From contig JANQDZ010000034.1 in assembly GCA_028278645.1 (NCBI GenBank), positions 124,001 through 188,000 on the forward strand: a stretch of 64,000 bases of DNA, in the 5' to 3' direction. Of this stretch, positions 16,860 through 24,815 are shown piece after piece; positions within the stretch are counted from its first letter, which is position 1, and every line of letters starts with the position of its first letter. The DNA is from Longimicrobiales bacterium (GTDB lineage Bacteria > Gemmatimonadota > Gemmatimonadetes > Longimicrobiales > Gaopeijiaceae). A program made the position numbers and the translations under genes. The notes beneath the pieces were generated by a model. That model was not told the DNA's origin, did no database searches, and worked only from the letters and a program-made list of their open reading frames with translations.

Positions 16860-19847
16860 CTAGATACCCCCGGTGCCTCCTACCTTTTTTTTCTCCTTCT
16901 TCTCGTCAGGGGGCCGAACCAGGTGAATCCGGTCCTTGATGTGGTCGTCCATCTCCAGGTGGGGAACACCGACTGTCCACCACTCGGGAGCCGGCTCGCC
17001 CTTCAAGTAATGGTTGAAGAACTCCCTCATGCGGACCGTGTAGTCCTTTCGGTTCGCGTCTTCCCGGAGCCCGTGGTTCTCACCCACGTACTGAAGCATC
17101 ACGATTGGTTTTTGGAGTCGCCGAACCGTGTTGTAGAACTCGATACCCTGATTCCAGTCCACGGCGCCGTCCTGATCGTTGTGGAGGAGGAGGATCGGAG
17201 TGTTGATGTTCGGCGCAAAATAGACCGGCGAGTTCCGCTCATAGGCCTCTTCATGATCCCACGGTCCCCCATAAAACCGGCCTTGGCCGCTCTCGAAGAT
17301 GGCGCCATCGGCGCTTCCCGAGTTCCAATAGATCGAGCCGTACATGGAGATCATGTTCGTGAGAGGCGCGCCGGTGGCCACCGCCGCAAAGGCGTCGGTC
17401 TGGGTTACAAGGAAGGAGCTTTGGTACCCGCCCCAAGAATGGCCGTGCACGCCGACCTTGTCGGGATCGACCACGCCGGTCTCGATGGCCGCTTGCAGGC
17501 CGGGGAGTACGCACCATACCGCAGACATCCCCGGATCGTTGATCCGGTAGACGATATCGGGCATGAACACAGCGTACCCGTTGCTCGTGTAGACGCTTTT
17601 GTTGAAGCCGTTGGCCGACGGGAAGGTGTAGCTGTTCAGGCTCTGGGAGAGTTTCTCGTAGAAGTACACGATGGTCGGGTAGCTTTTCCCCTCCTCATAG
17701 TTCGCAGGGAGGTAGAGAGCACCCTGGAGCCGGTCCCCCTTGTCGCTTTCGTAGTCCACCAGGACCGCGCCATCGGTCCACAAGAAGTCCGCCTGTTCGG
17801 GAAATCCGTCGGTGATCTGCCGGGGGTCCCGGAGGCGAGAATCAGTGAGGTGATAGTTGGGATAGTCCTCATTAGTGGACCATGATACCACATAGGTGTC
17901 GGCGTCCTCGGCCTTCATGAAAGCCCCATATTGGCGATCCTCCCAAGCCAACACTTCAGGCCCGGGCCGACCCCGGCTCATGAGGCTGTAGCCGGCCTTC
18001 TTCGTCCACTCACCGTAAGTCCTGAAGTAAACAGGTTCGGACAGATCGATCCCCGGCTCGTTGTCCGGATCGAACTGCGTGACGCTTTGATACCGGATCT
18101 GATCGGTCTTCCCGTTCACGGTCAGGTTGGTAGCCTCGCCGCCGTCCAACGGGACCTGCCAGATGTCCCAGTTGTCATAAAGGAGGACGTGCCGACCGTC
18201 TTCGGTCCATCCCCTGGAACCGATGGGGGGATCGACACGGTTCCGATCGTCTTCCGTGTTGATGAAGGAGGTAGGGATGTTCTCGGTGATGTTCCGATGC
18301 CGGCCCGTGGCGAACTCATACGTGTGGTAGTGCCCGCCCTGGAAATAGAGGAAATGCTCACCGCTGGGAGAGGTGGTGTTGGGATACTCAGCCCGCTCCA
18401 GGATCATCTCCCGATCGCCCGTCCGCGTGTCCACAGCGTAGACATCCACGAACCCCCGGCCGTCCAGGCTTCCCATGAGCTCGTAGGCCCGGTCGTCCCG
18501 GCCGATGGCCCACGGCCCCACCCGGGCCGGCCCCACCGTCTCCACTTCATCGTCGGCCAGTTGGACGAACTTTCCCGACTCGATCCAGTAAACAGAACCG
18601 AACGAGAAGTTTCGGTCTCTACTGGCCTGGAGTTCCTGAGCCCGTTGAAGCCGAGGGTCCTTCCAGTGCCACAAGACGAGATTCGGTTTCTCGTCGTCGT
18701 CCACCTCATCCGGCCGGGAGCGGGAGGGGGCTTCTTCTTCCTCACCCTCTCCCTCGCCGGCAGCCTCTTCTCCCTCCTCCTCGTCCCCTGCCCCGTCCTT
18801 CCTTTCCACCTCATGGATGCCGAAGAAGAACGCGTCCATGTTTTCGGACCAACTGGGGGCCCGGTTCGGTGAGACGGTCATTCCCTCCGGGAACCCGTCG
18901 GTCTCGGCCGGATCGAACACGACCTTCGACGGCCCATCCCGATCCCCGAACCCGGTCCACCCGAGAATGGAATGGAGGGGGTCCACGAAGTCGTCGTGGT
19001 CCATGGCTTTCAGGACGATCAGCCCTTCACCGTCGTCAGTCCAAGCCAGCCGGCTGTAACGTGCTTCGTCACTCTCCAGTGGCCGGCTCACACCGGTCTC
19101 CATATCCCGCATCTGGATGCCGTTCCCAACTTTTCCTTGGGCGTCCACGGTCCAGGCGAGCCACCGCCCCGTCTCATCAAAGCCGTATTGCACCACGTTC
19201 CCGATGTTCAACCGGGCCCCGGTTGCGAGCTCCTGGAGGACCACGTCCACTCCCCGCGCCTGGTCACCGCTTCCTTCACTTTGTCCGCCCCCAGGGCCTC
19301 CGCTTCCACCCCCTCGTGCAGCCGATCCCCCTCCCCCTGCAGCTCCGTATTTCCGCAGAGCGATCCACCCGCCTCGTTCCCCTGCAAAGGAGAAGGATTG
19401 AACCTCTTCCACCTCGGTCATCTCACCGGTGGAGAGCTCCAGGATCCCCACCTTGTTTCGAGCTGGAGGGCCTTGGCCCCGTGGCCGGTCTGACTCCTCC
19501 TGGTCCGGGGCGATGATGAACGCCAACCACTGGGAATCTTCCGAAAACTGAACCGAACCACCCCCTTCTCCCACGGAAAACCGGTGCTCAGTGTCATCGG
19601 ACGTGCTTCGGACTACCAGCTCGGAGTTTCCTTCCCCCGGTGAGAGACGATAGGCGAACCACGCGCCATCGTCCGAGAGGGTCGGGCCCACGATCCGCTT
19701 CCAGTCGAAAACGTCCTGTAACCCGATGGGGCGAGGTCCGGCTGTCGTTTCAACCTCTTGGCCAACGGCCGGGGCGGGACTCCCCAAGAGAGCCAGGCCC
19801 AAAAAAAGGCATCCGATTCCGAGAATCCTGGGGGATGTGAATCTCAT
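16860..19847 (-). CDS. Secreted S9 prolyl oligopeptidase / acylaminoacyl peptidase
   Basis: 995 residues from ATG 19847, with AAGGAG nine bases upstream and a signal peptide ending APAVG-QE. A beta-propeller domain (about 40-690, with SDDGAWFAYRLS and SEDSQWLAFII blades) is interrupted by two low-complexity inserts: a Gly-rich one near 180 and a Glu-rich one near 375. The alpha/beta-hydrolase domain at the C terminus has the nucleophile GHSWGGYQSS, the acid in HNDQDGAVDW and the His in GENHGLRE. It cleaves peptides in the periplasm or at the surface. The acidic insert is also seen in salt-adapted homologues; here that is only an observation. Confidence 0.92.
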   Translation of the reverse strand: MRFTSPRILGIGCLFLGLALLGSPAPAVGQEVETTAGPRPIGLQDVFDWKRIVGPTLSDDGAWFAYRLSPGEGNSELVVRSTSDDTEHRFSVGEGGGSVQFSEDSQWLAFIIAPDQEESDRPRGQGPPARNKVGILELSTGEMTEVEEVQSFSFAGERGGWIALRKYGAAGGGGSAARGGGSGGPGGGQSEGSGDQARGVDVVLQELATGARLNIGNVVQYGFDETGRWLAWTVDAQGKVGNGIQMRDMETGVSRPLESDEARYSRLAWTDDGEGLIVLKAMDHDDFVDPLHSILGWTGFGDRDGPSKVVFDPAETDGFPEGMTVSPNRAPSWSENMDAFFFGIHEVERKDGAGDEEEGEEAAGEGEGEEEEAPSRSRPDEVDDDEKPNLVLWHWKDPRLQRAQELQASRDRNFSFGSVYWIESGKFVQLADDEVETVGPARVGPWAIGRDDRAYELMGSLDGRGFVDVYAVDTRTGDREMILERAEYPNTTSPSGEHFLYFQGGHYHTYEFATGRHRNITENIPTSFINTEDDRNRVDPPIGSRGWTEDGRHVLLYDNWDIWQVPLDGGEATNLTVNGKTDQIRYQSVTQFDPDNEPGIDLSEPVYFRTYGEWTKKAGYSLMSRGRPGPEVLAWEDRQYGAFMKAEDADTYVVSWSTNEDYPNYHLTDSRLRDPRQITDGFPEQADFLWTDGAVLVDYESDKGDRLQGALYLPANYEEGKSYPTIVYFYEKLSQSLNSYTFPSANGFNKSVYTSNGYAVFMPDIVYRINDPGMSAVWCVLPGLQAAIETGVVDPDKVGVHGHSWGGYQSSFLVTQTDAFAAVATGAPLTNMISMYGSIYWNSGSADGAIFESGQGRFYGGPWDHEEAYERNSPVYFAPNINTPILLLHNDQDGAVDWNQGIEFYNTVRRLQKPIVMLQYVGENHGLREDANRKDYTVRMREFFNHYLKGEPAPEWWTVGVPHLEMDDHIKDRIHLVRPPDEKKEKKKVGGTGGI

Positions 19848-19974
19848 TGCCCATGCTCCTTCCGAAGGATCGGGTTTCACCGATCGAACTCAGTTGACTA
19901 GGGTGTAGACGAAGGCTGGAAAAGTGCTCGATGTGGATTCAGGCGCAAGGGTAGGAAACGGGCAGGTGTTACCG

Positions 19975-19985
19975 CCCCCCCCCCC
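19975..19985. repeat. Poly-C tract (C11) upstream of the porin gene
   Basis: Eleven consecutive C residues, five bases before the TGTGA half of a Crp/Fnr-like site and 160 bp before the porin start. It is the longest homopolymer noticed in the window. Such tracts can slip during replication and alter promoter activity. Confidence 0.6.
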
Positions 19986-19989
19986 GGTG

Positions 19990-20005
19990 TGTGACATTCG
20001 CCACA
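19990..20005 (+). promoter_or_regulatory. Crp/Fnr-like site upstream of the porin and nap cluster
   Basis: TGTGA-CATTCG-CCACA matches the TGTGA-N6-TCACA palindrome at nine of ten arm positions. It is centred 147 bp before the porin ATG. The -10 at the class II distance (CAGATT, 20027-20032) is poor, so its role is less certain than that of the site at 21406. Confidence 0.5.
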
Positions 20006-20144
20006 GACTTCCTGAGCGAGAAAAGACAGATTGTCCCATTGGAAAGCCGGCTGGACTCGCCTGTTTGGGCTCTGTGAGTTCCAGGGAAGCGGTCTCCCAA
20101 ACGTCCGGCCCAATGTGCACCCCTCCCAATCGGAGCGCTTCGGG

Positions 20145-21353
20145 ATGTGTAAGAAACGGAGTATCCAGGCAGGCTTTGCCCTCCTCTTCCTCTTGGTTTT
20201 TCCTCTCATCACCCACGCACAAGGAACCACTCAGGTGACCTTCTCCGGTCAGGTCAGGCCCAGGTTCGAGCGGCGGACCCCGGTAGACGGAGAATGGAAC
20301 GGATTCACGTCCATGAGGGTGAGGGCCGCCTTGGAAGCCCGCCTAGAAGGGAGCGTCCGGATCTTCATGCAATTCCAGGACGTCCGCTTCTTCGGTGAAG
20401 AAGGCAACACCCTCGGGGACTACAGCGCGGACAATATCGATCTTCACCAGGGCTACCTGGAACTGACGGATGTGCCCTCCCTCGGGGGAGCTCTTCGGAT
20501 CGGACGTCAAGAGCTGGCGTTGGGAGAACAGCGGCTGGTTGGATCAGTGAACTGGGCCCAACAGGGTCGAAGCTTCGACGGGATTCGGTATACCACTCCG
20601 CAGAAAGACGGATTAAAAGTCGACTTCTTCGCCATGAAGCTCCGGGAGGAGACCGCCGGGACCCACGACTGGGATCAGTCCTTCTTGGGTGCTTACGGCG
20701 CCATCCCCGTAGGGGACGGAGGCTCGCTCGATCTCTATGGCCTGATGACCACCGACTCTCGAGATGAAAACGGGAGCGAGCTCACGTTCGGGGGGCTCTG
20801 GAGGGGAACAGCAGGTCCGTTGAGCCTCCGAGCCGAGGGGAGTCTCCAGACGGGGGAACGGGGAGGGGAGGACGTATCGGCCTATATGATGGGCGTTCGG
20901 GCGGGCGGGAATCTACACGAAAAGGTGACAGCCACCCTCTGGTACGATTACCTGTCTGGCGACGACGATCCTTCGGACGACGAGGTCGGGGTTTTTAACA
21001 CGCTCTTCGCCACCAACCACGCGTTTTACGGCTTCTACGATCTCTTCCTGAACATCCCGGCCCATACCGGGGGCCTGGGGTTGAAGGACGCCGCCATAAA
21101 ATTCGCGTTTACCCTCTCCCCCACCACCAGCCTCCGGGCCGACCTCCACAATTTCCGGTCGGCCCAGGAGGGAGATTTGTCCACCCAATCCCTGGCGAAC
21201 GAGTTGGATCTGACCCTGAACCATCGGATCTCCGGTGGGCTGACGATGGTCACTGGATACTCCTATGTCCAAGCCAAGGATGGGATCAAGGAGCTGGGGA
21301 GGCTGTCGGAAAACGCCCAGTGGCTCTTCCTGATGCTGAACGCGGTCTTCTAA
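20145..21353 (+). CDS. Outer-membrane beta-barrel porin, alginate-export-like
   Basis: 402 residues from ATG 20145 (GGAG nine bases upstream); the frame is open further upstream, but only this start gives a clean signal peptide ending THA-QG. The rest is made of alternating beta strands (FSGQVRPRFERR, LRIGRQELALGEQRLVG, AFYGFYDLFLNIP) and ends in Phe, typical of outer-membrane barrels; RIGRQELALG is characteristic of the alginate export/OprD-like family. It heads the nap cluster, so it may pass nitrate or nitrite, but alginate-export-family porins take many anions. It is separated from the Rieske gene by 139 bp with its own promoter. Confidence 0.8.
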   Translation: MCKKRSIQAGFALLFLLVFPLITHAQGTTQVTFSGQVRPRFERRTPVDGEWNGFTSMRVRAALEARLEGSVRIFMQFQDVRFFGEEGNTLGDYSADNIDLHQGYLELTDVPSLGGALRIGRQELALGEQRLVGSVNWAQQGRSFDGIRYTTPQKDGLKVDFFAMKLREETAGTHDWDQSFLGAYGAIPVGDGGSLDLYGLMTTDSRDENGSELTFGGLWRGTAGPLSLRAEGSLQTGERGGEDVSAYMMGVRAGGNLHEKVTATLWYDYLSGDDDPSDDEVGVFNTLFATNHAFYGFYDLFLNIPAHTGGLGLKDAAIKFAFTLSPTTSLRADLHNFRSAQEGDLSTQSLANELDLTLNHRISGGLTMVTGYSYVQAKDGIKELGRLSENAQWLFLMLNAVF

Positions 21354-21405
21354 CGCGCAACCCTTCGGACGGGCCCAGCCGAAGATCGGCCCGAGAGCAG
21401 CGTAT

Positions 21406-21448
21406 CGTGACGAGAGTCACTTTCGGAATTCTCAACACGACCTATTAT
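21406..21448 (+). promoter_or_regulatory. Class II Crp/Fnr-type promoter of the nap operon
   Basis: CGTGA-CGAGAG-TCACT (21406-21421) has perfect GTGA/TCAC cores. TATTAT at 21443-21448 matches the -10 consensus in five of six positions. If transcription starts at about 21455, the palindrome is centred at -41.5 and TATTAT occupies -12 to -7, the exact geometry of Fnr/Crp class II activation. The 5' leader would be 38 nt. No good -35 box is present, as expected for an activator-dependent promoter. Confidence 0.65.
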
Positions 21449-21492
21449 GGGGTGAATCCCGAAAACACAGAGAACCCGGACGAAAACCCAGT

Positions 21493-22107
21493 ATGGCAGA
21501 CGAAAAGAAGACAAAGGGCCAGGAGGGTGCCGACAGGAGGTCCTTCCTGGGTAAGGCGTCGAAAGGGGCCATGGCCGCTGGCTTGGTGGGCGGGTACGGA
21601 GGTCTGGGAGCCATCGCCCTACGGTACCTTTATCCGGCTCGCCCCGACGAGCTTTCCTGGCAATTCGTAGCCGAGGTGAACACCATCAGGGTCGGGGAGT
21701 CACTCCTCTATGAGGGTCCGTCTGGCGAGACCATCAATATCGCCCGACAAGCCCGGGACGGTGGGGACGGGGATTTTGTGGCCCTATCCAGCACCTGTCC
21801 TCACCTGGGGTGCCAGGTCCGGTGGGAAGCCCAAAACAACCGGTTTTTCTGCCCCTGCCACAACGGGGTTTTTGACCCTTCAGGAAAGGGCATAGAAGGC
21901 CCTCCAGGCGATGCCGGTCAGAGCCTGGCCGAATACCCGCTGAAAGTGGAGGGAGGGCTCCTCCACATCGCGGTACCCGCCGCGCGCCTGGCCGACGGAA
22001 CCGAGGCCGAGGGAAGGGTTTTGGCTTCCGGCACCGATCCTGTGGGGCCCGGTCACGATCCCTGCTTGGGCTCCAAGCCTCCCGCCAACACGGTCAGGAG
22101 GGCTTAG
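21493..22107 (+). CDS. Rieske iron-sulfur protein of the nap-linked bc complex
   Basis: 204 residues. Twin-arginine segment (DRRSFLGKAS) then one membrane helix; soluble domain with both Rieske motifs, CPHLGC and CPCHNGVF, which bind the [2Fe-2S] cluster through two Cys and two His. It takes electrons from quinol in the bc-type complex with the next gene, four bp away. It is much closer in context to nap than to the second Rieske gene at 51.4 kb, which serves nos. Ends in a Pro/Gly-rich tail. Confidence 0.92.
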   Translation: MADEKKTKGQEGADRRSFLGKASKGAMAAGLVGGYGGLGAIALRYLYPARPDELSWQFVAEVNTIRVGESLLYEGPSGETINIARQARDGGDGDFVALSSTCPHLGCQVRWEAQNNRFFCPCHNGVFDPSGKGIEGPPGDAGQSLAEYPLKVEGGLLHIAVPAARLADGTEAEGRVLASGTDPVGPGHDPCLGSKPPANTVRRA

Positions 22108-22110
22108 CCT

Positions 22111-23160
22111 GTGAGCACGGTCCTGAATTGGGTGGGCGAGCGGCTCCCGGTCTCAGGCAGGCAGTTTCGAGAGCTCACCAACGAGCCGGTTCCGTACCAC
22201 CTCAAACGCTGGTGGTTCGCCCTTGGAGGGACACCGGCCTACCTGTTCATCGTCCAGATCTTCACCGGGATACTCCTGGCCTTTTATTACGAAGCCTCCC
22301 CCGCGACGGCCTACCAATCCGTGGAGCATATCACCAACGAGGTGGCCTTCGGTTGGTTTATCAGGAGCCTCCACAAATGGGCTGCAACCCTGATGATCGC
22401 GGCCGTGATCCTCCACCAGATCCGGGTGTTCTTCACCGGGGCATATAGGCGTCCTCGGGAGATCAACTGGTTCGTGGGGATGTGCCTGCTCCTTTGTACG
22501 CTCATGACCGGGTTCACCGGATACAGCCTGGTTTTCGAACAGTTGAGCTTCTGGGGTGCGACGGTGGGAGCGAACATCGCAGACGCGACCCCGTTCGTTG
22601 GAGGCTTCCTCAAGAACATGATGCTGGGGGGGGAAAGCTATAACCAAGCAACGCTCTCCCGGTTCTTTGTCCTGCACGCCGCCATCCTCCCGGTGACCAT
22701 TGTCCTTTTGATCGCCGTTCACATCACCATCATTCGGCTACAGGGCGTGACTGAGTTCCGGTTCAAAGACGAAGAGACCGGGGCCCCAAAGACCTTCAAC
22801 TTCTTCCCGGACCACCTATACACCGAGCTGATGATCGGCCTTGTGTTGATGATCCTCCTGAGCGCTCTGGCGACCATCTTCCCGGCCACTCTCGGACCCG
22901 CCGCGAATCCCCTCCAGACGCCTGAGATCATCAAACCGGAGTGGTTCTTCTACGTCGCATTCCGATGGCTGAAGCTCTTTACCGGCACCGCGGCCATTCT
23001 GAGCATGGGATTCGTGCTCTTCGTGATGTTCGCCTGGCCCTTCATCGACGCATTGATACGAAAGAAGACCAGGTTCCAGGAGGCCTCCGTCTGGATCGGC
23101 ATCCTGGGTGTTCTGGCCATTATCGGCCTGACCGTTTGGGAAGCAATCGCCAAGCACTGA
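22111..23160 (+). CDS. Cytochrome b of the nap-linked bc complex
   Basis: 349 residues from GTG 22111, three bases after the Rieske stop. It combines the b6-like part (four helices; heme ligands in LHKWAATLM and HQIRVFFTG, and FFVLHAAILP with VHITIIR) and a subunit IV-like part (KPEWFFYVAFRWLK, then three helices). It oxidises quinol at the membrane, with the Rieske protein as one electron acceptor. There is no separate cytochrome c1; the anchored octaheme protein encoded next is the likely acceptor. The sequence contains a G8 run near 22626, inside the coding frame. Confidence 0.92.
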   Translation: MSTVLNWVGERLPVSGRQFRELTNEPVPYHLKRWWFALGGTPAYLFIVQIFTGILLAFYYEASPATAYQSVEHITNEVAFGWFIRSLHKWAATLMIAAVILHQIRVFFTGAYRRPREINWFVGMCLLLCTLMTGFTGYSLVFEQLSFWGATVGANIADATPFVGGFLKNMMLGGESYNQATLSRFFVLHAAILPVTIVLLIAVHITIIRLQGVTEFRFKDEETGAPKTFNFFPDHLYTELMIGLVLMILLSALATIFPATLGPAANPLQTPEIIKPEWFFYVAFRWLKLFTGTAAILSMGFVLFVMFAWPFIDALIRKKTRFQEASVWIGILGVLAIIGLTVWEAIAKH

Positions 23161-23169
23161 GGCACGTAA

Positions 23170-24810
23170 ATGACTCTCGAGACCAAACGCATCGTCATCG
23201 CCTCCCTGGGGGGGCTGTTCCTGCTTTCCTTGGTGTTCGTCCAGTGGATGGAGACTGCTCGAAAAGCCGAGGAGGCGGGCCTCCGGGAAGCCCATGTGGC
23301 CGTCCCGGCCCAATCCGAGGAGTGCGTCGACTGCCACGCCGAAGAGAACCCTGGGATCGTCACGCACTGGACAGGATCAACCCACGCCGAAACCGGTGTC
23401 GGTTGCTGGGACTGTCACCAGGCGGTAGAAGGCGATCCGGACGGCTATCTCCACAACGGGGCGTTCATTGCGACGGTTGTGACACCCATGGACTGCGCTC
23501 GCTGCCATGACGCCGAAGCAGCCGAGTTCGCCCAGAGTCACCATGCCGCCGGCGGGAACATCTTGGCCTCTCTGGACAACTTCCTGGCCGAGACCGTAGA
23601 GGGTGCCCGGATGGAGTTCAACCCCCATTCACCCACCCCCGGAAGGGACTTCGAGACCGCTAACGGGTTCGCCAGCGCCAATTCCGGGTGTCAGCAGTGC
23701 CACGGGGCGAAGGTGGCCCTGGAAGCCACGGACGGCGGATCCATCACAGTGGACGATCTTCAGCCCGATGAGAACGGGATTCCCACCAACCAGGATGCGG
23801 TAGCCCGGATCGCTCTGGACGAGAACGGTCAGCCCATGCTGGTGGCGTCGACCTGGCCTAACACCGGCATTGGCCGCCTGAATCTCGACGGCTCCAACGG
23901 CTCATGCACGGCTTGTCATAGCAGGCACGATTTCTCACCGCGACGGGCAAGGCAGCCGGAAAACTGCGGTAAATGCCACCTGGGACCAGACCACCCCCAG
24001 AAGGAGATCTACGAGGAGTCCAAACACGGCATCGCTTACCGGGATCTGAAGGACGACCTGAACCTGGACGCCGTGGAATGGGTCCTCGGCGAGGACTACG
24101 CCGCAGCCCCCACCTGCGCCACTTGTCATATGTCGGGGAACATCCGGAATGGAGGCCGGATCACCCACGATCCAGGGGAGCGGATCTCCTGGACCAACCG
24201 CCCGGCGGTGAGCCTGGCCATGGACACGGACATCAACCACAACATCGTGACCGAGACGGATCCCGAGCTCCGCCGGGAGTTGATCCACGACACCTGGAAC
24301 CAGAAGCGGGACCGTATGAAGGCGGTCTGTACCACCTGCCACACCGACACGTACGTGAACTCCTTCTACACCCAATACGACGACCTCGTGGTCCTCTACA
24401 ATGAAAAATTCGCGAAGCCTGGCCTCGCCATCATGACAGCCCTGGCTGACAACGAACTCAGGACCCCGACGCAGTTCGACGAAGAGATCGAATGGACCTG
24501 GTTCTACCTCTGGCACCACGAGGGACGACGGGCCCGCCACGGAGCCTCCATGATGGCACCAGACTACACCCACTGGCATGGGATGTACGAGGTGGCCGAG
24601 CGGTTCTATATGGAGCTGATCCCCCAAGCCAGGGAGATCACCGGCCACGCTGCTTCAACGGGACACGGGGCGGCTGGGCGGGCCGTGAACGCAGTTATCG
24701 AAGAGATACTGTCCCGTCCGGAGCACGTCTGGTTCGAGCAAGGCGCCGAGGCGGCCTCCGAGAGGATTCGCCAGGAGATGGAACGGCGATACGGACGGAC
24801 AGGGGGTTAA
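23170..24810 (+). CDS. Membrane-anchored octaheme cytochrome c, HAO-like
   Basis: 546 residues. One N-terminal membrane helix (about 8-25) and eight CXXCH motifs at residues 52, 79, 109, 174, 246, 266, 316 and 387. The spacing and the blocks CHSRHDFSPRRAR, CHLGPDHPQKEIYEESKHG, WHHEGRRARHG and MMAPDYTHWHGMYE are those of the octaheme hydroxylamine oxidoreductase family. Family members oxidise hydroxylamine or hydrazine, or reduce nitrite or hydroxylamine when the crosslinked catalytic Tyr is lacking; the candidate Tyr region is around residue 466. Placed between cytochrome b and napA it may carry electrons from the bc module to Nap, act on nitrite, or both. It lies 9 bp after cytochrome b and 5 bp before napA. 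Confidence 0.88.
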   Translation: MTLETKRIVIASLGGLFLLSLVFVQWMETARKAEEAGLREAHVAVPAQSEECVDCHAEENPGIVTHWTGSTHAETGVGCWDCHQAVEGDPDGYLHNGAFIATVVTPMDCARCHDAEAAEFAQSHHAAGGNILASLDNFLAETVEGARMEFNPHSPTPGRDFETANGFASANSGCQQCHGAKVALEATDGGSITVDDLQPDENGIPTNQDAVARIALDENGQPMLVASTWPNTGIGRLNLDGSNGSCTACHSRHDFSPRRARQPENCGKCHLGPDHPQKEIYEESKHGIAYRDLKDDLNLDAVEWVLGEDYAAAPTCATCHMSGNIRNGGRITHDPGERISWTNRPAVSLAMDTDINHNIVTETDPELRRELIHDTWNQKRDRMKAVCTTCHTDTYVNSFYTQYDDLVVLYNEKFAKPGLAIMTALADNELRTPTQFDEEIEWTWFYLWHHEGRRARHGASMMAPDYTHWHGMYEVAERFYMELIPQAREITGHAASTGHGAAGRAVNAVIEEILSRPEHVWFEQGAEAASERIRQEMERRYGRTGG

Positions 24811-24815
24811 GCACC

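Noticed and set aside
22626-22633. G8 run as a phase-variation site
   Set aside because: It lies inside the nap cytochrome b frame, which is intact on both sides; one run of this length in GC-rich coding DNA is not notable.
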